Origin: CBFIJI01 sp965662885
GTDB taxonomy: Bacteria > Bacteroidota > Bacteroidia > Flavobacteriales > Flavobacteriaceae
Assembly (NCBI GenBank): GCA_965662885.1
Contig: CBFIJI010000045.1
Span: 1 to 16,062, forward strand
Direction of reading: 5' to 3'
DNA: 16,062 nt
Shown here: positions 7,457 through 15,269 of the stretch, piece by piece
How positions within the stretch are numbered: position 1 is the first letter of the stretch
Layout of the letters: every line of letters starts with the position of its first letter
Made by a program: the position numbers and the translations under genes
Notes under the pieces: model-generated
What the model was told of the DNA's origin: nothing
What the model saw: only the letters and a program-made list of their open reading frames with translations
Database searches by the model: none

Positions 7457-7464
7457 CAAAAGTA
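7457..7464 (-). promoter_or_regulatory. Candidate -7 promoter element upstream of the E2 gene
   Basis: On the minus strand TACTTTTG (7464-7457) fits the Bacteroidota -7 consensus TAnnTTTG, 18 bases before the E2 ATG. No TTTG is seen at the expected -33 distance, so the call is tentative. If real, it drives the E2-exonuclease-FAH-cinA run separately from recR. Confidence 0.35.
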
Positions 7465-7516
7465 TCAAAATTCTTGTGATGTTTTCTCATTTTTAGGGAG
7501 ATATGTATGTGTCCCC

Positions 7517-8137
7517 TTAGTGTCTTGCAATGGATTTTTCAAACGGAACCCTTGCCAGAATGCTTCTTCCTAAGGTGACTTCGTCGGTATATTCCAACTC
7601 ATCCCCAACTGGAATCCCACGGGCAATCGTTGAAATTTTAATGGAATACGCACTCAATAGCTTGTAGATATAGAAATTGGTGGTGTCTGCTTCCATAGTT
7701 GCACTTAGAGCAAATATGAGTTCCTTCACTCCTCCCAAACGAACCTTTTCTATCAATGAATTTATTTTAAGGTCTTGAGGCCCTACCCCGTCAATGGGTG
7801 AAATGATTCCTCCCAAAACGTGGTAATGTCCTCGAAATTGCTGAGTGTTTTCTATGGCCATGACATCGCGAACATCTTCAACCACACAGACAATGCTTTT
7901 TTCTCGCTTTGGATTGGAACATATTTCACAAAGGGGTTGATCGGCTATGTTGTGACAGCTTTCGCAAAAAACAATCTGCTGACGCAAGGCTAATAATGCC
8001 GCTGAAAGATTGGTGGTGTACGCTTCTGGAGACTTTAATAAATGTAAGGCCAAACGCAGTGCAGAACGCTTTCCAATGCCCGGTAATTGAGCAATTTCTT
8101 GTACAGCGTTTTCAAGTAATTTAGAGGAAAAATCCAT
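7517..8137 (-). CDS. recR: Recombination protein RecR
   Basis: RecR works with RecO (and RecF) to load RecA at single-stranded gaps. From ATG 8137 the protein is 206 residues, beginning MDFSSKLLENAVQEIAQLPGI as expected for the family; a longer frame starting at 8152 would add an unlikely MLFCS. Features in order: helix-hairpin-helix LPGIGKRSALRLALHLL (18-34), a four-cysteine zinc site (Cys58, Cys61, Cys70, Cys73), and a Toprim domain (about 81-175) with VVEDVRDV containing Glu87. The length is normal. The gene is divergent from the symporter gene, with 63 bases between start codons, and is followed after 77 bases by the E2 gene. Confidence 0.97.
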   Translation of the reverse strand: MDFSSKLLENAVQEIAQLPGIGKRSALRLALHLLKSPEAYTTNLSAALLALRQQIVFCESCHNIADQPLCEICSNPKREKSIVCVVEDVRDVMAIENTQQFRGHYHVLGGIISPIDGVGPQDLKINSLIEKVRLGGVKELIFALSATMEADTTNFYIYKLLSAYSIKISTIARGIPVGDELEYTDEVTLGRSILARVPFEKSIARH

Positions 8138-8175
8138 GCTGCAAAATAACAAAATTAATGTTGTTTCTTGTTTCG

Positions 8176-8183
8176 TACCTTTG
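8176..8183 (+). promoter_or_regulatory. Candidate -7 promoter element for the symporter gene
   Basis: TACCTTTG matches the Bacteroidota -7 consensus TAnnTTTG, 17 bases before the symporter ATG at 8201. A TTTG at the -33 distance is missing, so support is partial. It also supports ATG 8201 over the upstream TTG at 8168, which would lie before the expected transcript start. Confidence 0.35.
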
Positions 8184-8200
8184 ACTTTTATTTTAACAAA

Positions 8201-9667
8201 ATGATTTCACCTACTTTTATTTTATCCTTGATTATCGGCTATTTTTTGGTTTTAATTGTCATTGCCTATTTTACCGGTAAAGACGATTCCAATACTTCGT
8301 TTTTCAGTGCTAATAAAAGTTCACCGTGGTATCTTGTTGCTTTTGGAATGGTGGGTGCCTCCCTGTCTGGGGTAACTTTTATCTCTGTTCCGGGTTGGGT
8401 CGAAGGGACTCAGTTTACCTATTTTCAAGTGGTTTTAGGATATCTTGCCGGCTATTTTGTGGTAGCCTTTGTGTTGCTTCCCCTCTACTATAAAAACAAT
8501 GTTACTTCTATCTACCAATACCTCAACCAACGTTTTGGTACCAACAGCCATAAAGCGGGTGCTTTTTTCTTTTTCCTCTCTCGGGTATTGGGTGCTGCTT
8601 TTCGTTTGTTTTTGGTCGCCATTGTTTTACAACAATTTATTTTTGATCCTTGGAATGTTCCTTTTGAAATCACTGTGATTCTTTCCATCGTATTGATTTG
8701 GATATATACGGCCAAAGGAGGAATTAAAACCATCGTTTGGACCGACACCTTGCAAACCACCTTAATGATTTTATCGGTTGTACTTTCCATTGTTTATATC
8801 AATCAGTCTTTGGGTTGGTCTTTTGGAGATTTTCTCAATGCTCCGGAATTCAAAGCCTACAGTACTGTTTTTCAAACCGATTCTTTTTTGGAACGCAATC
8901 ACTTATTTAAATCTTTTATTGGTGGGGCTTTTATCACCATTTGTATGACAGGCTTAGATCAGGATATGATGCAAAAAAACTTGACCTGTCGCAATTTAAA
9001 AGAGGCTCAGATCAACATGGTGGTTTTCAGTTTTGTTTTGGTGCTTGTAACGGGTTTATTTATGTTGTTGGGTGCCTTGCTTTATATTTATGCTAATAAA
9101 GAGGGTATTGCCATGCCTCTTATGGACGGTAACCCGAAAACAGATTTATTATTTCCTGAAATCGCCCTAAATGGCAGCTTGGGTATTGGGGTGGCCATTA
9201 CCTTTATTTTGGGGCTTATTGCGGCTGCTTATAGTAGTGCTGACAGTGCCCTAACTTCCTTAACAACTTCTTTTTGTATTGACTTTTTAGGATTTAAAGG
9301 AGAAGAAACCTCTCAGCAGAAGCGATTGCGAAAACTAACACATATTGGGATGAGCGTCCTTTTGGTCGTGGTTATCATTGTATTCAAACATATTCTTGAC
9401 CGAAATGTTATTGATGGTTTATTGACTGTTGCAGGCTATACGTATGGTCCTCTTTTAGGTTTGTTTGCCTTTGGTATTTTTACCTCTTATGCCATCAAAG
9501 ATCAATGGGTTTGGATTGTATTGATTACTGCCGTAGGGATTACTGCTGTTTTAGGGAATATTGATAGTGCAAGCCTTGGCGGTTATCAAATTGGCTATGA
9601 ATTACTTCCTATTAACGGACTCCTCACTTTTTTAGGGCTGGTATTGATTCGTCGCAAGAAGAATTAA
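8201..9667 (+). CDS. Sodium:solute symporter (SSS family)
   Basis: The 488-residue polytopic inner-membrane protein has about 13 hydrophobic segments, beginning MISPTFILSLIIGYFLVLIV. The family signature GGIKTIVWTDTLQ lies about residues 176-188. AAYSSADSALTSL (about 344-356) corresponds to the helix carrying serine ligands of the Na2 sodium site. It therefore imports a solute with Na+, but the substrate (sugar, carboxylate, amino acid) cannot be inferred. ATG 8201 is preferred to an in-frame TTG at 8168, which would add eleven poorly hydrophobic residues and precede the likely transcript start. It is divergent from recR. Its last 36 bases overlap the 3' end of the opposing CoA-binding protein gene, and no terminator sits between them. 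Confidence 0.93.
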   Translation: MISPTFILSLIIGYFLVLIVIAYFTGKDDSNTSFFSANKSSPWYLVAFGMVGASLSGVTFISVPGWVEGTQFTYFQVVLGYLAGYFVVAFVLLPLYYKNNVTSIYQYLNQRFGTNSHKAGAFFFFLSRVLGAAFRLFLVAIVLQQFIFDPWNVPFEITVILSIVLIWIYTAKGGIKTIVWTDTLQTTLMILSVVLSIVYINQSLGWSFGDFLNAPEFKAYSTVFQTDSFLERNHLFKSFIGGAFITICMTGLDQDMMQKNLTCRNLKEAQINMVVFSFVLVLVTGLFMLLGALLYIYANKEGIAMPLMDGNPKTDLLFPEIALNGSLGIGVAITFILGLIAAAYSSADSALTSLTTSFCIDFLGFKGEETSQQKRLRKLTHIGMSVLLVVVIIVFKHILDRNVIDGLLTVAGYTYGPLLGLFAFGIFTSYAIKDQWVWIVLITAVGITAVLGNIDSASLGGYQIGYELLPINGLLTFLGLVLIRRKKN

Positions 9668-10009
9668 GGTACAGGCATTTTCCCATGCAATTGAATGCTC
9701 TTTTAATAGGGCGGCAAACTCGTTGTTTTCTGTTCCGGGGTTAAACAATACACGTTGGGGTTTTAGGTTTAAAATATAATCGTAATAAGCTGGTTGGTGT
9801 CGCGCTCCAATATACAAGGAAACGGTGTGAACCTCGTCAAAATGGGTAAATGGTGCTGCTATAGGTATGCCAAAAACTATGTCTTGTTGACGTCCCATGG
9901 CCACCACAGGATGGTGGGCGTTGACCAATTGTTGAATTGCCCGATAGGAATAGCGTTCTGGGTTGGAGGAAGCCCCCAAAACTAAGGTTTTAAGTGGGGT
10001 ATTTACCAT
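9632..10009 (-). CDS. CoA-binding domain protein (YccU-like Rossmann fold)
   Basis: The 125-residue single-domain protein shows the CoA_binding_2 (succinyl-CoA-synthetase-type Rossmann) pattern: LVLGASSNPERYSYRAIQQL (about 10-29), HPVVAMGRQ, GIPIAAPFTHFDEVHTVSLYIG, and later RVLFNPGTENNEF (about 89-101) with HSIAWENACTLI near the end. Such proteins bind CoA or a related nucleotide, but their cellular role is not established. Its start codon lies inside the last codons of the ketoacyl-ACP synthase gene (7-base overlap, CAATGGTAA), so translation is probably coupled. Its 3' end overlaps the convergent symporter gene by 36 bases. Pairing with a thioester-using enzyme fits CoA handling, by inference. 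Confidence 0.9.
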   Translation of the reverse strand: MVNTPLKTLVLGASSNPERYSYRAIQQLVNAHHPVVAMGRQQDIVFGIPIAAPFTHFDEVHTVSLYIGARHQPAYYDYILNLKPQRVLFNPGTENNEFAALLKEHSIAWENACTLILLATNQYQP

Positions 10010-11010
10010 TGAATCATTGCACTTCCCCAGGTAAATCCACTTCCAAAAGCGGCCAAAACGATTTTATCGCCTTCCTTAACACGTCCTTGTTCCCATGCTT
10101 CTGTCAATGCAATAGGGATAGACGCTGCGGTAGTATTTCCGTAGGATTGAATATTATTATACACTTGACTGTTTTGTAAGCCAAACTTTTTTTGAATGAA
10201 TTGCGCAATACGAAGGTTGGCTTGATGAGGCACCAGCAGGGAAATATCTTGAGGTGTCCAGCCTGTTTTTTTCAAACCTTCATTAATGACTTCGGAAAAG
10301 CGTACTACGGCATTTTTAAAAACCAATTGACCATTCATGTAGGGGTAATAGGAAATATCATCAGGATCATTGGCTTCTATAATTTCTGGAACCCAGCGGT
10401 TGGTACTTGGGCCAATCAATGATAATTCTTCTGCAAATTTTCCTTGGGAATGTAAATGTGTAGATAAAATTCCTTTGGTATTGTCATCTTCTCTTGAGAT
10501 GACTACCGCTCCCGCACCGTCTCCAAAAATAACGGAGACTCCACGGCCACGGGTGGTCATGTCTAAGCCACCGGAATGGTTTTCAGCACCGATAACCAAA
10601 ACGTTTTTATACATCCCAGTTTTGATAAATTGATCGGCAGTTGAAAGTGCGTAGATAAAACCTGAACATTGATTTCTAATATCCATAGCTGGGCAAGTGG
10701 GAATATCCAATTCTTCTTGAACAAGGACACCAGACCCTGGAAAATAATAGTCAGGACTAAGGGTTGCAAATAAGATTAAATCGATATCGTTCTTATCAAT
10801 ACCTGCACGTTCAATGGCTATTTTAGCAGCCTTAACCCCCATGATTGCAGTTGTGTTACCATCTCCTTTTTTGATATGGCGACGCTCTTCCACTCCAGTT
10901 CGTTCTACGATCCATTCATGTGAGGTGTCCATCAATTTGACCAAATCTGCATTGGTGACAACATTTTCTGGAACATACATCCCAAGGCCGGTAATTTTTG
11001 AGTTGAACAT
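10003..11010 (-). CDS. 3-oxoacyl-ACP synthase III (FabH-like) family enzyme
   Basis: The 335-residue thiolase-fold enzyme has the full KAS III triad: Cys115 in DIRNQCSGFIYAL, His262 in LVPHQANLRIAQ, and Asn292 in SYGNTTAASIPIAL. The N-terminus (KITGLGMYVPENVVTNADL, then DTSHEWIVERTGVEERR) and C-terminus (AAFGSGFTWGSAMIQW) are typical. FabH enzymes condense acyl-CoA primers with malonyl-ACP to start fatty acid synthesis. The sequence around Cys115 (RNQCSG) differs from the classical AAACAG form, so this may be a secondary KAS III with a different primer; the plsX/rpmF neighbours of a primary fabH are absent. I therefore give no gene symbol. The downstream CoA-binding gene overlaps it by 7 bases. 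A plausible promoter lies at 11031-11061. Confidence 0.92.
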   Translation of the reverse strand: MFNSKITGLGMYVPENVVTNADLVKLMDTSHEWIVERTGVEERRHIKKGDGNTTAIMGVKAAKIAIERAGIDKNDIDLILFATLSPDYYFPGSGVLVQEELDIPTCPAMDIRNQCSGFIYALSTADQFIKTGMYKNVLVIGAENHSGGLDMTTRGRGVSVIFGDGAGAVVISREDDNTKGILSTHLHSQGKFAEELSLIGPSTNRWVPEIIEANDPDDISYYPYMNGQLVFKNAVVRFSEVINEGLKKTGWTPQDISLLVPHQANLRIAQFIQKKFGLQNSQVYNNIQSYGNTTAASIPIALTEAWEQGRVKEGDKIVLAAFGSGFTWGSAMIQW

Positions 11011-11030
11011 AAGTATTGAATTAAGTTTAG

Positions 11031-11061
11031 CAAAGTAGAAAAAAGGAACGGTAACTACAAA
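11031..11061 (-). promoter_or_regulatory. Candidate promoter for the KAS III-CoA-binding operon
   Basis: On the minus strand TTTG (11061-11058) is followed after 20 bases by TACTTTG (11037-11031), one base shorter than the TAnnTTTG consensus. It sits between the terminator of the TetR-kinase operon and the KAS III start codon at 11010, exactly where a promoter is needed. Confidence 0.45.
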
Positions 11062-11065
11062 TAAT

Positions 11066-11094
11066 AAAAAAAGCGCCTCAAGGTAAGGCGCTTT
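11066..11094 (-). terminator. Intrinsic terminator of the TetR-ABC1 kinase operon
   Basis: AAAGCGCCT (11070-11078) and AGGCGCTTT (11086-11094) make a perfect 9-bp stem with a 7-base loop. On the minus strand it is followed by a U-run (complement of the A-run 11066-11072). It lies 24 bases after the kinase stop codon, a textbook position. Confidence 0.9.
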
Positions 11095-11118
11095 GAATTA
11101 CACATCAAAATAAACCAA

Positions 11119-12420
11119 TTAAACAAACTGAATGTAATTATAGGTGGACACTTTCGCATTTAAATCATGCAAAAGGTGATACAATCCAAAAAAGGTACGA
11201 TTGACATAGATAAAGTGTTTGGAACCTCGGTTTCCATTCATTTTACGCAACTGTTGCTCGTCTGAAAAATCTTTTGCTAGGTTGGAAATATTGTCCCAAA
11301 ATGTTTCGTCAGAAAAGTCAAAGCTGTCCTCGTGAAATGGTTGGGTAAACAACCGCATCATTCGTTTAAACAACTGCGTAAAAAAGCTTACTTCTTCCTC
11401 GGTATCGGTAGGTAATAAAATTTCTAATTCATAAAGTAATCGTGAAAAAGCCTCTGGATTTTCAATATTTTCAGGTTTGGACAATTCAAAATAAGGAACA
11501 TAAAAATCATCCGGAATGGCCTTAATACAACCGAAGTCAATGGCAATTAGTTCTCCTTCTGGGCTGACTAAAAAATTACCTGGGTGAGGATCGGCTTGGA
11601 CTTTTTTAAGGACATGCATCTGATACATATAGAAGTCCCAAAGGGTTTGACCTAAACGGTCTCTTTCCGCTTGACTTTTGGTGGCATATTCTGGAAAGTG
11701 AACACCTTCCATCCAATCCATTGTTAAAATCTTATCAGTTGACCACTCGTTATAATAGGTCGGAAACTTTAGGTTAGGTATGGAAGCACATTGCTTAGAA
11801 ATAAGCTGACTGTTTTCAATTTCTTGGAGATAATTGGTTTCTTCCAAGAGTTTTTCTTCCACTTCTTTAAAGTATTTTTCGGTGTCCTTACCTTTAAGGT
11901 TGAACATCTTTACTGCTACAGGTTTAACTAAAGCTAAATCAGAGCCGATACTATTTGCCACACCGGGATATTGAATTTTCACAGCAAGTTTTTTCCCGTT
12001 CTTTTCAGCCTTGTGTACCTGTCCGATACTGGCTGCATTAACAGATTGGGTGGCAAATGTATCAAAGACCACTGAAGGGTCTGCTCCTAAATATTTTCGA
12101 ACCATTTTCTTTACCAAAGGTGGAGAAAGTGGTGGTACAGAGAATTGTGAAAGACTAAATTGTTCCACATACGCCTGTGGTAATAAGTTTTTTTCCATAC
12201 TCAGCATTTGTGCTACTTTTAGAGCACTTCCGCGGAGTTGTTTTAAACCATCATATATGTCTTTGGCATTATTTTGATTGAGATTCTCTTTAGCATTTTC
12301 ATTATTGACCACTTTTTCCCCATAGTAGCGGAGGTAGTTACCGCCAACTTTCATTCCTGTAGTAACCAGTTTACTGGCACGTTCTATTTTGTTGGTAGGT
12401 ATGGAGTCGAGTGTTTTCAA
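11119..12420 (-). CDS. ABC1/UbiB (AarF) family atypical protein kinase-like protein
   Basis: The 433-residue protein has ABC1/UbiB (COQ8-like) family motifs in order: KxGQ-region LRGSALKVAQML (62-73), Ala-rich loop NAASIGQVH (128-136) replacing the P-loop, VAIK-type lysine Lys148 in AVKIQYPG, LLEETNYLQE (191-200), catalytic-loop QADPHPGNF (275-283, Asn282) and the DFG Asp295 in AIDFGCIK. The family is tied to ubiquinone or other isoprenoid lipid metabolism, acting as ATPases more than protein kinases. Start: TTG at 12420, directly after the TAA of the TetR gene and in the same frame. The next in-frame ATG (codon 23, 12354) would remove MKTLDSIPTNKIERASKLV, which looks like a conserved N-terminus, so TTG is favoured. 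The KxGQ glycine is Ala here (KVAQ). Confidence 0.93.
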   Translation of the reverse strand: MKTLDSIPTNKIERASKLVTTGMKVGGNYLRYYGEKVVNNENAKENLNQNNAKDIYDGLKQLRGSALKVAQMLSMEKNLLPQAYVEQFSLSQFSVPPLSPPLVKKMVRKYLGADPSVVFDTFATQSVNAASIGQVHKAEKNGKKLAVKIQYPGVANSIGSDLALVKPVAVKMFNLKGKDTEKYFKEVEEKLLEETNYLQEIENSQLISKQCASIPNLKFPTYYNEWSTDKILTMDWMEGVHFPEYATKSQAERDRLGQTLWDFYMYQMHVLKKVQADPHPGNFLVSPEGELIAIDFGCIKAIPDDFYVPYFELSKPENIENPEAFSRLLYELEILLPTDTEEEVSFFTQLFKRMMRLFTQPFHEDSFDFSDETFWDNISNLAKDFSDEQQLRKMNGNRGSKHFIYVNRTFFGLYHLLHDLNAKVSTYNYIQFV

Positions 12421-13062
12421 TTAGGCTGTTTTAATTTTTTCGTTCCAAATAAATTTCCCAAAGTCAATTAAAGCATCCAATGGGGTATTGTCAAAGACAT
12501 CAAAAGCGGTTCGAACCGACTTTTCGATGGCCATATCTGTTTTTTCAAAAGCTGGGGAGGTGTCTTCCAACCAAAACTTCATTAAAAATAAGAGCTGAAC
12601 CCATGCTGCTTCAGAAAAAACTTTTGGACTGTGTTGTGTTAAATTATTTTGCTTGGTTTCGTTCCCTTCATCGATGAGTTCGGTGGCGAAATTTTTAAAA
12701 TGTTTACGCAAGCCTTTTAATTGAACTAAATCATTCATTTTTGTATGTTGTTGTCCTATGACAAAAAGAACATAGCTGCGATTGAGCAATAACACTTCAA
12801 AAAAAGTGAAATAGAAAGAAAGTAGTTTGTCTTTCGGTGCGCTTTTGGTGTAACTCTTTTCTTTGGTTATCAAAGAGAGCGTATTTTCGAAATAAGTGGT
12901 AAAGATTTCCTTCTTGATAGCATCTAAAGAGCCAAAGGTTTTATAGAAATCGGTTTCTTCTATCGCATTATCCTTACAAAATTTATATACGGAACTAGGA
13001 ACGGTTTCGTGTTCCAAAACACTGTTGGTGTAAGCTTCGAATATTTTGTTTTTAATTTCCAT
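12421..13062 (-). CDS. TetR-type transcriptional regulator
   Basis: The 213-residue protein begins MEIKNKIFEAYTNSVLEH, and residues about 22-46 (PSSVYKFCKDNAIEETDFYKTFGSLDAIKKEI) fit a TetR-family helix-turn-helix, with the usual FYxxFxSxxxI ending. The DNA-binding region is diverged, with few of the small residues typical of the fold. The remaining all-helical part should be the ligand-binding and dimer domain; several aromatics and a Leu-rich core are visible, but no ligand can be named. It sits first in a two-gene operon with the ABC1 kinase, and its TAA is followed directly by the kinase TTG. It is divergent from htpG; the shared 157-base region holds an imperfect palindrome that could be its operator. 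Confidence 0.8.
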   Translation of the reverse strand: MEIKNKIFEAYTNSVLEHETVPSSVYKFCKDNAIEETDFYKTFGSLDAIKKEIFTTYFENTLSLITKEKSYTKSAPKDKLLSFYFTFFEVLLLNRSYVLFVIGQQHTKMNDLVQLKGLRKHFKNFATELIDEGNETKQNNLTQHSPKVFSEAAWVQLLFLMKFWLEDTSPAFEKTDMAIEKSVRTAFDVFDNTPLDALIDFGKFIWNEKIKTA

Positions 13063-13079
13063 TACTTTATAGTATCGTC

Positions 13080-13110
13080 ACATTCAATATGTCTGCAAGT
13101 TAATGAATGT
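13080..13110. promoter_or_regulatory. Possible operator: ACATTCA / TGAATGT inverted repeat
   Basis: Perfect 7-base arms at 13080-13086 and 13104-13110 are separated by 17 bases, 18 bases upstream of the TetR start codon. TetR-family regulators commonly bind such dyads next to their own gene, but the spacer is long and the arms are AT-rich, so chance is a real alternative. Confidence 0.25.
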
Positions 13111-13153
13111 TTATCTTTTTTTAAAAATTATTAAACAAAAAATTTAATGTCAA

Positions 13154-13186
13154 TTTGTCATACAACTTATATTGGTATTTTTTTTG
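13154..13186 (+). promoter_or_regulatory. Candidate promoter for htpG
   Basis: TTTG (13154-13157) is followed after 18 bases by TATTTTTT within a T-run ending in G at 13186. This resembles TAnnTTTG with the final G shifted, and the spacing equals that of the rpmB promoter. It lies about 34 bases before the htpG ATG. No CIRCE-type heat-shock operator is seen. Confidence 0.4.
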
Positions 13187-13219
13187 CTTGTTGATGTATA
13201 ACCTTAAATAAAAATCAAA

Positions 13220-15103
13220 ATGACCAAAGGAAAAATCAATGTAGCTGTAGAAAACATCTTTCCATTAATTAAGAAGTTTCTTTATAGTGACCACGAAATT
13301 TTTTTAAGAGAGTTGATCTCCAATGCAACTGATGCAACAACCAAGCTAAAACACTTAAGTAGTTTATCCGAGTTCAAGGGAGATCTAGGAACCCTAGAAA
13401 TAGAAATTAAAGTAGATAAAGAAGGCAAAAAGCTTCATGTTATTGACCGTGGTGTTGGGATGACGGAAGAGGAAGTTCAAAAATACATCAATGAAGTGGC
13501 GTTTTCTGGAGCTGAGGAATTTTTGGAACAATATAAAGATTCGGCAAAAGACAGTGGTATCATTGGTCATTTTGGTTTGGGTTTTTATTCTGCTTTTATG
13601 GTGGCGGAAAAAGTAGAAATCATTACCAAGTCTTATAAAGACGAAGCAGCAGCCCACTGGACTTGTGACGGTTCTCCAGAATATTCTTTGGTGAGCAGCG
13701 ATAAAGAAGAACGCGGAACGGAAATCATTCTCCATATTGCAGAAGATTCTACTGAATTTTTGGAAGATGCCCGAATCAATGAGCTTTTAAATAAGTACAA
13801 CAAATTTATGCCCATTCCGATTAAGTTTGGAACTAAAGAGGAAACTTTACCACTTCCTGAGGGGGCTGCCGAAGATGCTAAACCAGAAACCAAAACGGTG
13901 GACAACATCATCAACAACCCCAACCCGGCATGGACCAAAACACCTACCGATTTAAAAGACGAAGACTACAAGGCTTTTTACAGGGAGTTGTATCCTATGC
14001 AATTTGAGGAGCCACTCTTTAATATTCACTTAAATGTGGACTATCCCTTTAACTTGACAGGGATTTTATATTTTCCCAAGTTAAACAACGATTTAAACTT
14101 ACAGAAGGACCGGATCCAATTGTACCAAAATCAGGTATTTGTGACAGATAATGTCGAGGGGATCGTTCCTGAGTTCTTGACCTTGTTACGAGGGGTTATT
14201 GACTCTCCAGACATTCCCTTGAATGTTTCGCGAAGTTATTTACAAGCCGACGGGGCTGTAAAGAAGATCAGCAACTACATCACCCGAAAGGTGGCCGATA
14301 AATTGAGTAGCCTGTTTAAAAACGACCGAAAGGCTTTTGAAGAAAAATGGAACAACATCAAAATCGTCATTGAATACGGGATGTTGAGTGAAGATAAGTT
14401 TTTTGAAAAGTCAGAAAAATTCACGCTCTACCCGACTACCGATGAGGAGTACTTTACTTATGAGGAATTGGAAGCGGCCATCAAAGAGCATCAAACCGAC
14501 AAAGATGGTAAATTGGTAATTCTATATGCTTCCAATCAGGATGAGCAACATAGTTATATTGTTCAAGCTAAAGAAAAAGGCTACAAAGTATTACTCCTAG
14601 ATTCTCCTATTGCTGGACATTTGATTCAAAAATTAGAGGGTAGTAAAGAAAATGTATCCTTTGTTCGTGTGGATGGAGATGCTATTGAAAATCTGATCAA
14701 AAAAGAGGAAGCCAGTGTTTCCAAGCTATCCGATGAAGAAAAGGATACCTTAAAACCGATGATTGAAGCGGTGGTAGAAGGGGGTTCTTATACAGTACAG
14801 TTGGAAGCCATGGACAGCAAGTCCCTACCTTTTGTATTGACTCAACCAGAATTTATGCGTAGAATGAAGGAGATGCAACAAACCGGCGGTGGCGGCGGTA
14901 TGATGGGGAATTTCCCAGACATGTTTAATTTGGTGGTGAATACCAATCATGAGTTAGTCGGGCAAATCCTTCAAACTAAAACCGCTAAAAAACGGGAACG
15001 CCTTATCAAGCAAGCCTTGGATTTGGCGCGTTTACAACAAAACCTGTTAAAGGGTGAAGAGCTGACTAATTTTATCCAACGTAGTGTGGAGATGATTAAA
15101 TAA
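13220..15103 (+). CDS. htpG: Molecular chaperone HtpG (bacterial Hsp90)
   Basis: HtpG is the cytosolic ATP-dependent Hsp90 chaperone, a homodimer that remodels client proteins. The 627-residue protein has the three expected domains. The N-terminal ATPase (1-about 215) shows RELISNATDA (30-39, catalytic Glu31 and Mg-binding Asn35), DRGVGM (76-81, adenine-binding Asp76) and GHFGLGFYSAF (116-126). The middle domain carries FNLTGILYFPK and the ATP-contacting Arg338 in NVSRSYLQ. The C-terminal dimerisation domain includes a Gly-rich GGGGGMMG stretch (556-563) and NTNHELV. DRGVG and GHFGLG replace the DNGIG and GQFGVG of many other bacteria, which I regard as usual in this phylum. Transcribed alone, with its own terminator. 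Confidence 0.98.
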   Translation: MTKGKINVAVENIFPLIKKFLYSDHEIFLRELISNATDATTKLKHLSSLSEFKGDLGTLEIEIKVDKEGKKLHVIDRGVGMTEEEVQKYINEVAFSGAEEFLEQYKDSAKDSGIIGHFGLGFYSAFMVAEKVEIITKSYKDEAAAHWTCDGSPEYSLVSSDKEERGTEIILHIAEDSTEFLEDARINELLNKYNKFMPIPIKFGTKEETLPLPEGAAEDAKPETKTVDNIINNPNPAWTKTPTDLKDEDYKAFYRELYPMQFEEPLFNIHLNVDYPFNLTGILYFPKLNNDLNLQKDRIQLYQNQVFVTDNVEGIVPEFLTLLRGVIDSPDIPLNVSRSYLQADGAVKKISNYITRKVADKLSSLFKNDRKAFEEKWNNIKIVIEYGMLSEDKFFEKSEKFTLYPTTDEEYFTYEELEAAIKEHQTDKDGKLVILYASNQDEQHSYIVQAKEKGYKVLLLDSPIAGHLIQKLEGSKENVSFVRVDGDAIENLIKKEEASVSKLSDEEKDTLKPMIEAVVEGGSYTVQLEAMDSKSLPFVLTQPEFMRRMKEMQQTGGGGGMMGNFPDMFNLVVNTNHELVGQILQTKTAKKRERLIKQALDLARLQQNLLKGEELTNFIQRSVEMIK

Positions 15104-15122
15104 ACCTTTCTTCCCATTTATT

Positions 15123-15159
15123 AAAAACCCTGTTTCTTGATTGAGACAGGTTTTTTTTT
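15123..15159 (+). terminator. Intrinsic terminator of htpG
   Basis: CCTGTTTC (15129-15136) pairs with GAGACAGG (15143-15150), including one G-U wobble, over a 6-base loop. It is followed by nine T residues (15151-15159) and preceded by an A-run. It begins about 20 bases after the htpG stop codon. Confidence 0.88.
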
Positions 15160-15269
15160 AAAAATTATATCTTACAAAATCAAACCGAAGTGACTCCTAC
15201 CCCTCCTTCTTTTTAGTGGACATACCATGGTTGATTAACATCTTGTAAAAATCTTTTTTAAACCTATTC

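Noticed and set aside
8168..8200. Longer N-terminus for the symporter from TTG at 8168
   Set aside because: The extra residues are not hydrophobic like a first membrane segment, and they would overlap the candidate -7 element. ATG 8201 is preferred.
13148..13153. TTGACA on the minus strand upstream of the TetR gene
   Set aside because: It matches the E. coli -35 box, but this phylum's main sigma factor uses TTTG/TAnnTTTG, and no good -10 partner is placed with it.
13394..13938. Two overlapping open frames opposite htpG
   Set aside because: Both lie wholly within the confident Hsp90 coding region, and their translations look like no protein family.
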